Origin: JBIYSM02 sp044759095
Lineage (GTDB): Bacteria; Bacillota; Bacilli; Brevibacillales; Brevibacillaceae
DNA length: 64,000 nt
Assembly: GCF_044759095.2 (NCBI RefSeq)
Contig: NZ_JBIYSM020000016.1
Coordinates: 16,729-80,728, forward strand
Direction: 5' to 3'
Position 1 is the stretch's first letter. Each line of letters begins with the position of its first letter. The notes under the pieces were generated by a model. The model worked only from the letters and a program-made list of their open reading frames with translations, did no database searches and was not told where the DNA came from. Shown here piece after piece: positions 61,601-64,000 of this stretch. A program made the translations under genes and the position numbers.

Positions 61601-61776
61601 GCAAAAGATTTCGTATATTTCAGTAACGCAGCGCCTTCCCCGATCGGCGTTTGCCACACCATTTGCAGTGAACTGGTTTCCGCCCGCGCTTGTGCCACCT
61701 GGGAAGCGAGCGGAACAAAGGCTCCCCACGCGAGGGCCGCCGCTGTAAGAAGCGACACCATCTTCCGCGCTCTCAT
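58624..61776 (-). CDS. SLH-anchored phosphodiester glycosidase (NAGPA-domain) protein
   Basis: About 1050 residues from the ATG at 61776, with GAGGAG upstream. After a signal peptide (MVSLLTAAALAWGAFVPLAS) comes a NAGPA/phosphodiester-glycosidase domain (about 60-400): 'VAAVNADFFNMSKRGAPFGI', 'GHGPAAAFLQQQFPVGTSAT', 'DEMAKIMAELGAYRAVNFDG' with 'GGSTTMSARLLGETHA'. The family removes GlcNAc from GlcNAc-1-phosphodiesters or trims related sugar phosphates. A middle region with Ig-like and carbohydrate-binding-like beta modules follows, then three SLH domains (last 190 residues: 'FVDIANHWARAEITYMAEKG', 'GYPDKTFRPDQPVTRAEAAV', 'NKPTTRAVCVVALYRIL'). It should act outside the cell on wall glycans or polymers; the substrate is unknown. 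Confidence 0.87.
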   Translation of the reverse strand: MRARKMVSLLTAAALAWGAFVPLASQVAQARAETSSLQMVWQTPIGEGAALLKYTKSFADQQITILVTKVDLNNPYVEVKPVYGTNGKLTERQTVTQMARETGAVAAVNADFFNMSKRGAPFGIVMKDKELVSSMGHISYWYSLGLTSDKTAAIEKFGFSGKVTAPSGVSYPLQGINKEEYNPSEGRKSHLNQLNMYTPAFGKTSLGAIPGYQNVVEVVFVDNVAKEVRVNQPGAYIPYNGYVLWGHGPAAAFLQQQFPVGTSATVEYQTTPLDRDWAQAVGGNVLLVDQGRPLTSFQVDSYIKNINARTAVGVSQDGKTLYMVTVDGAKGVYMDEMAKIMAELGAYRAVNFDGGGSTTMSARLLGETHAKLINQPKEGTERRVPTGLAVYNTAPPGELAGFQIDGPTEMLIGQTVEFTTKAYDNHYLPYIIRPSEIAWSTEQPDAGVFDGQRFTASRSGRTSIVATSGGVTQRKDIHVLSGSDVQQIVVSPNPINVAPGQALTLDVKIKTKKGQLIQATPLSVQAYTDTAIASVNDKLKLVATDQPGKGTLTIAYDGLTASVPFTVGQTEQPWLTFDNQTSMHHAGYPASLSTSGSFTAVTEPVYRTRKAAKLTYNFAGAPQNDVRIAYGRVGSQPVAIPGKPIGLGLWVNGDNSKHWLRAEVVDAKGKTVYVDLAKEIDWTGWKQVKGYFPGSVSYPLQLKSIYVVDRVEDGNQQEKGTLYFDEVSLLQPFQAGSQPTGRDVAPEIPGTLSLGSELDLHYSLVRAAGYLDQARIDVQSIVPQALPGYVPADYSFTLKPVTLKPGQSDRFSISPATLTLTPKNWLANKGIGLLYVNEVNGTFDPLPGTADAKGNWVYEVNAYGTYIPYYLDKPNNAAFVDIANHWARAEITYMAEKGLVKGMTATTFGPELSLTRAQFVTLLARVFQWDLPSAPKLAFKDKVPAYAQGAVQVAVTKGLVKGYPDKTFRPDQPVTRAEAAVILDRVLKQKGNLTKALADQKSWPAWASGSIANMVGLGLIDPAGSKFEPNKPTTRAVCVVALYRILHKKK

Positions 61777-61903
61777 GTTGATAACTCCTCTCCGTTTCAC
61801 AAACTCTCTTTTCTCTCTAGTTGCAAACAACTATTGGTATAGACGCACCAAGTGTGGTGATAGTTTCATCATTTGACCAAATTTCTTTTGTGGAAAAAGC
61901 AAC

Positions 61904-61932
61904 CAAAAAAGAGGCGTCCAATAGAACGCCTC
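61904..61932 (-). terminator. Terminator after wecB
   Basis: GAGGCGT-TCTATTGG-ACGCCTC followed by TTTTTTGG on the minus strand, about 20 bp past the wecB stop. Confidence 0.9.
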
Positions 61933-61953
61933 TCGTTGTTGCTATCGATCGGT

Positions 61954-63102
61954 TTACTTTCCAGGCTGGAACGGTTCGGGGCGCTCCGGGCGCAGTCCGA
62001 AATGATAGAGAATGGCTTCGACGATCCGTCTGGAGGCTTGTCCGTCTCCGTACGGGTTGGCTGCTTGCGCCATCGCATCGTAGGCGGACTGGTCGCGAAG
62101 CAGATGGTCAGCCATGCGGTATACCTGGTCTTCGTCCGTGCCTGCGAGTTTCAAGGTTCCCGCCTGGATCCCTTCCGGACGCTCTGTCGTGTCCCGCAGA
62201 ACCAGCACAGGCACGCCAAGAGACGGCGCTTCTTCCTGAACGCCGCCGGAGTCCGTAAGTATCAGGTGGGCACGGCGGGCGAAGTTGTGGAAGTCAAACG
62301 CATCCAACGGATCGATAAGATGAATGCGCTCGTGGTTACCCAGCACTTCCCGCGCCACGTCCTGAACGGCAGGGTTCAGGTGAACCGGATAGACAACGGC
62401 GATGTCGGCATGCTCGTCTGTCAGCCGTCTCACCGCGCGGAAAATGCGGCGCATCGGTTCGCCCAGGTTCTCGCGGCGGTGCGCGGTCATGAGCACCATT
62501 TTGTGTCCGGCTACTTTGTCCAGAACCGGATGGGTGTAGTCGCTGCGAACAGTGGTCTGCAGCGCGTCAATCGCCGTATTCCCGGTGATGTAAATGCCGG
62601 CTTCCGGCTTGTTCTCCCGGCGCAGGTTCTCCGCAGAGCCTTCCGTTGGCGCAAAATGCAGGTCGGCCATCACGCCGGTGAGCTGACGGTTCATTTCCTC
62701 CGGGAAAGGGGAGTACTTGTCATACGTCCGCAGTCCCGCTTCCACATGGCCGATGGCGACCTGGTTGTAAAAGGCAGCCAGGCTGGCTACAAACGTCGTG
62801 GTGGTATCCCCGTGCACCAGGACGATATCCGGCTTTGTCTCTTTCATCACCTGATCCAGACTTTCCAGCGCGCGGGTGGTGATTTGCACCAGCGTCTGCC
62901 TGTCCTTCATGATATTCAGGTCGATGTCCGGCTGGATTTGAAAAATCTCCAGCACCTGATCAAGCATTTGGCGATGCTGCGCCGTAACGCAGACAATCGA
63001 TTCGATCTGATCTTCATGCTTTTTCAACTCGTGCACCAGCGGGGCCATTTTGATGGCTTCCGGCCTCGTCCCGAACACCGTCATGACTTTGCATTTTTTC
63101 AT
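61954..63102 (-). CDS. wecB: UDP-N-acetylglucosamine 2-epimerase (non-hydrolysing)
   Basis: Converts UDP-GlcNAc to UDP-ManNAc, the donor for TagA and the substrate of WecC. The 382-residue protein is full length. It opens 'KVMTVFGTRPEAIKMAPLVH' and has 'VLVHGDTTTTFVASLAAFYN', 'VGHVEAGLRTYDKYSPFPEE' and 'LILTDSGGVQEEAPSLGVPV', the UDP-binding and catalytic region. It follows upp by 13 bp, as mnaA follows upp in B. subtilis. ATG start. Confidence 0.94.
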   Translation of the reverse strand: MKKCKVMTVFGTRPEAIKMAPLVHELKKHEDQIESIVCVTAQHRQMLDQVLEIFQIQPDIDLNIMKDRQTLVQITTRALESLDQVMKETKPDIVLVHGDTTTTFVASLAAFYNQVAIGHVEAGLRTYDKYSPFPEEMNRQLTGVMADLHFAPTEGSAENLRRENKPEAGIYITGNTAIDALQTTVRSDYTHPVLDKVAGHKMVLMTAHRRENLGEPMRRIFRAVRRLTDEHADIAVVYPVHLNPAVQDVAREVLGNHERIHLIDPLDAFDFHNFARRAHLILTDSGGVQEEAPSLGVPVLVLRDTTERPEGIQAGTLKLAGTDEDQVYRMADHLLRDQSAYDAMAQAANPYGDGQASRRIVEAILYHFGLRPERPEPFQPGK

Positions 63103-63115
63103 AGGTCTTCTACCC

Positions 63116-63745
63116 CTACTTTGTCCCGAACAAGCGATCGCCTGCGTCTCCCAACCCAGGAACGATATAGCCGTGGTCGTTCAAATATTCATCAATGGCC
63201 GCAACGTAAATGTTCACGTCAGGATGCTCTTCCTGTACCAGCCGTATTCCTTCCGGAGCGGCAATCAGGCACATCAGCTTCAGGTTTTTGGCCCCGCGCT
63301 TCTTCAGGGCGGTGAGAGCAGCGGCAGCCGAGCCTCCTGTTGCCAGCATCGGATCAATCACAATCAGATCGCGCTCGGCGATGTCGGTCGGCAGTTTCAC
63401 GTAGTACTCAACCGGCTGCAGGGTTTCCGGGTCGCGGTACAGACCCACATGTCCCACTTTGGCCGCCGGAATCAGCTTCAGGATCCCGTCCACCATGCCA
63501 AGACCGGCGCGGAGAATGGGAATCAGGCCTACTTTTTTCCCGGAGATCACACGCGCTGTACAGGTGGATACCGGCGTCTCAATGGTCGTCTCTTCAAGCG
63601 GCATGTCGCGGGTAATCTCGTACGCCATCAGCGTAGCCACTTCGTCTACCAGTTCACGGAACTCTTTCGTTCCGGTGTTCTTATCGCGAATAAAGGTCAA
63701 TTTATGCTGGATCAGTGGATGATCAAACACGTATACACGGTTCAT
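63116..63745 (-). CDS. upp: Uracil phosphoribosyltransferase
   Basis: Salvages uracil to UMP with PRPP in the cytoplasm. 209 residues from the ATG at 63745 behind GGAGGAACG. Motifs: 'VYVFDHPLIQHKLTFIRDKN', 'GLIPILRAGLGMVDGILKLI', the PRPP loop 'DLIVIDPMLATGGSAAAAL' and 'IDEYLNDHGYIVPGLGDAGD', which binds uracil. A SigA promoter lies 38 bp upstream. Confidence 0.96.
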   Translation of the reverse strand: MNRVYVFDHPLIQHKLTFIRDKNTGTKEFRELVDEVATLMAYEITRDMPLEETTIETPVSTCTARVISGKKVGLIPILRAGLGMVDGILKLIPAAKVGHVGLYRDPETLQPVEYYVKLPTDIAERDLIVIDPMLATGGSAAAALTALKKRGAKNLKLMCLIAAPEGIRLVQEEHPDVNIYVAAIDEYLNDHGYIVPGLGDAGDRLFGTK

Positions 63746-63782
63746 ACCCGTTCCTCCGTTTCCGTTACAGTGCATCCTTCTC

Positions 63783-63811
63783 ATAATAGCGGAGGAGCGT
63801 TCGCTCGTCAA
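63783..63811 (-). promoter_or_regulatory. SigA promoter of upp-wecB
   Basis: TTGACG (63806-63811) and TATTAT (63783-63788) with 17 bp between them on the minus strand. Confidence 0.72.
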
Positions 63812-63841
63812 TTTATCCAATATTCATACGGAATCGCACTA

Positions 63842-63910
63842 AGAAAACCCAGCCGGCATTAGCTAACGCTTCGCCGGGCGGGGCCCCGAACACTTTTCTA
63901 GCGGCTGTAT
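63842..63910. repeat. Dispersed GC-rich repeat, copy D (full)
   Basis: AAGAAAACCCAG, then the core CCGGCATTAGCTAACGCTTC and GCCGGGCGGGG, then CCCCGAACACTTTTCTAGCG and GCTGTAT. The core matches copies A and C; the outer arms match copy B. The rest of the sequence to the right edge of the window shows no gene. Confidence 0.8.
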
Positions 63911-64000
63911 GGGATGTCCAATTTTATAAATTCTGGTGTATGAAATAATGTCCTTAAACAAAGGAAAATCCCCAGCGACTACGGAAAAAAGAAGTACCTG

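Overview
The window reads as a chromosome segment of an endospore-forming, flagellated, S-layer-bearing member of the Firmicutes, almost certainly Brevibacillus (B. brevis group). The strongest pointer is a cell-wall-protein operon (mwp-owp) that closely matches the B. brevis 47 middle and outer wall proteins as I remember them, including a tandem TTG/ATG translation start 31 codons apart. Gene order from upp through the ATP synthase, murA, spoIID, spoIIQ, spoIIID, mbl, flhO and flhP also follows the Bacillus arrangement. Nearly everything is on the minus strand; the only clear plus-strand genes are yvyE (20525-21181) and a short coiled-coil gene (21244-21654). No rRNA, tRNA, CRISPR array or prophage was seen.

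Reading the minus strand from right to left: upp and wecB (63745-61954); an SLH-anchored phosphodiester-glycosidase-like enzyme (61776-58624); an acetyl-CoA acetyltransferase (58207-57017); the complete F1Fo ATP synthase operon atpZ-I-B-E-F-H-A-G-D-C with a leader of about 215 nt (56874-49390); an unrecognised 246-residue protein (49208-48468); an 11-subunit complex I operon nuoABCDHIJKLMN lacking nuoEFG (48303-38095); ywzB, ywmB, murA, spoIID, spoIIQ, spoIIID, mbl, flhO, flhP and an EpuA-like protein (37999-29811); and pgsA, fabZ, tagA and tagO (29615-26505).

Next come two small coiled-coil genes flanking a 1350-residue SLH surface protein, a TolC-like gene, and the S-layer operon. An IS1182-family element (11624-13398) sits between the S-layer operon and the promoter of a TPR lipoprotein and O-antigen-ligase-like gene pair. 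The left 8 kb is a lower-GC glycan cluster: a GT2 enzyme, an ABC exporter (permease and ATPase), a TuaH-like glycosyltransferase, wecC, a methyltransferase with a long repeat coiled coil, and a CgeB-like glycosyltransferase cut by the window edge.

The genes fit together as cell-envelope and energy functions. WecB and WecC make UDP-ManNAc and UDP-ManNAcA; TagO and TagA start a GlcNAc-ManNAc linkage unit on undecaprenyl phosphate; the glycosyltransferases, ABC exporter and ligase-like protein would extend and export a secondary wall polymer; and the SLH proteins (MWP, the 1350-residue protein, the glycosidase-like enzyme) would bind such a polymer. This joint role is inference from families and context.

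The least expected signals are three AGGATGT motifs, two presented in perfect hairpins, in the atp leader (CsrA/RsmA-like sites); two mutually exclusive hairpins at the 5' end of the mwp leader; and a dispersed GC-rich palindromic repeat, one copy of which lacks exactly its 30-nt core. Also notable are a broken paralogue of the ligase gene, a TolC-family protein in a Gram-positive, and a very Ala/Lys-rich N-terminal extension on NuoC.
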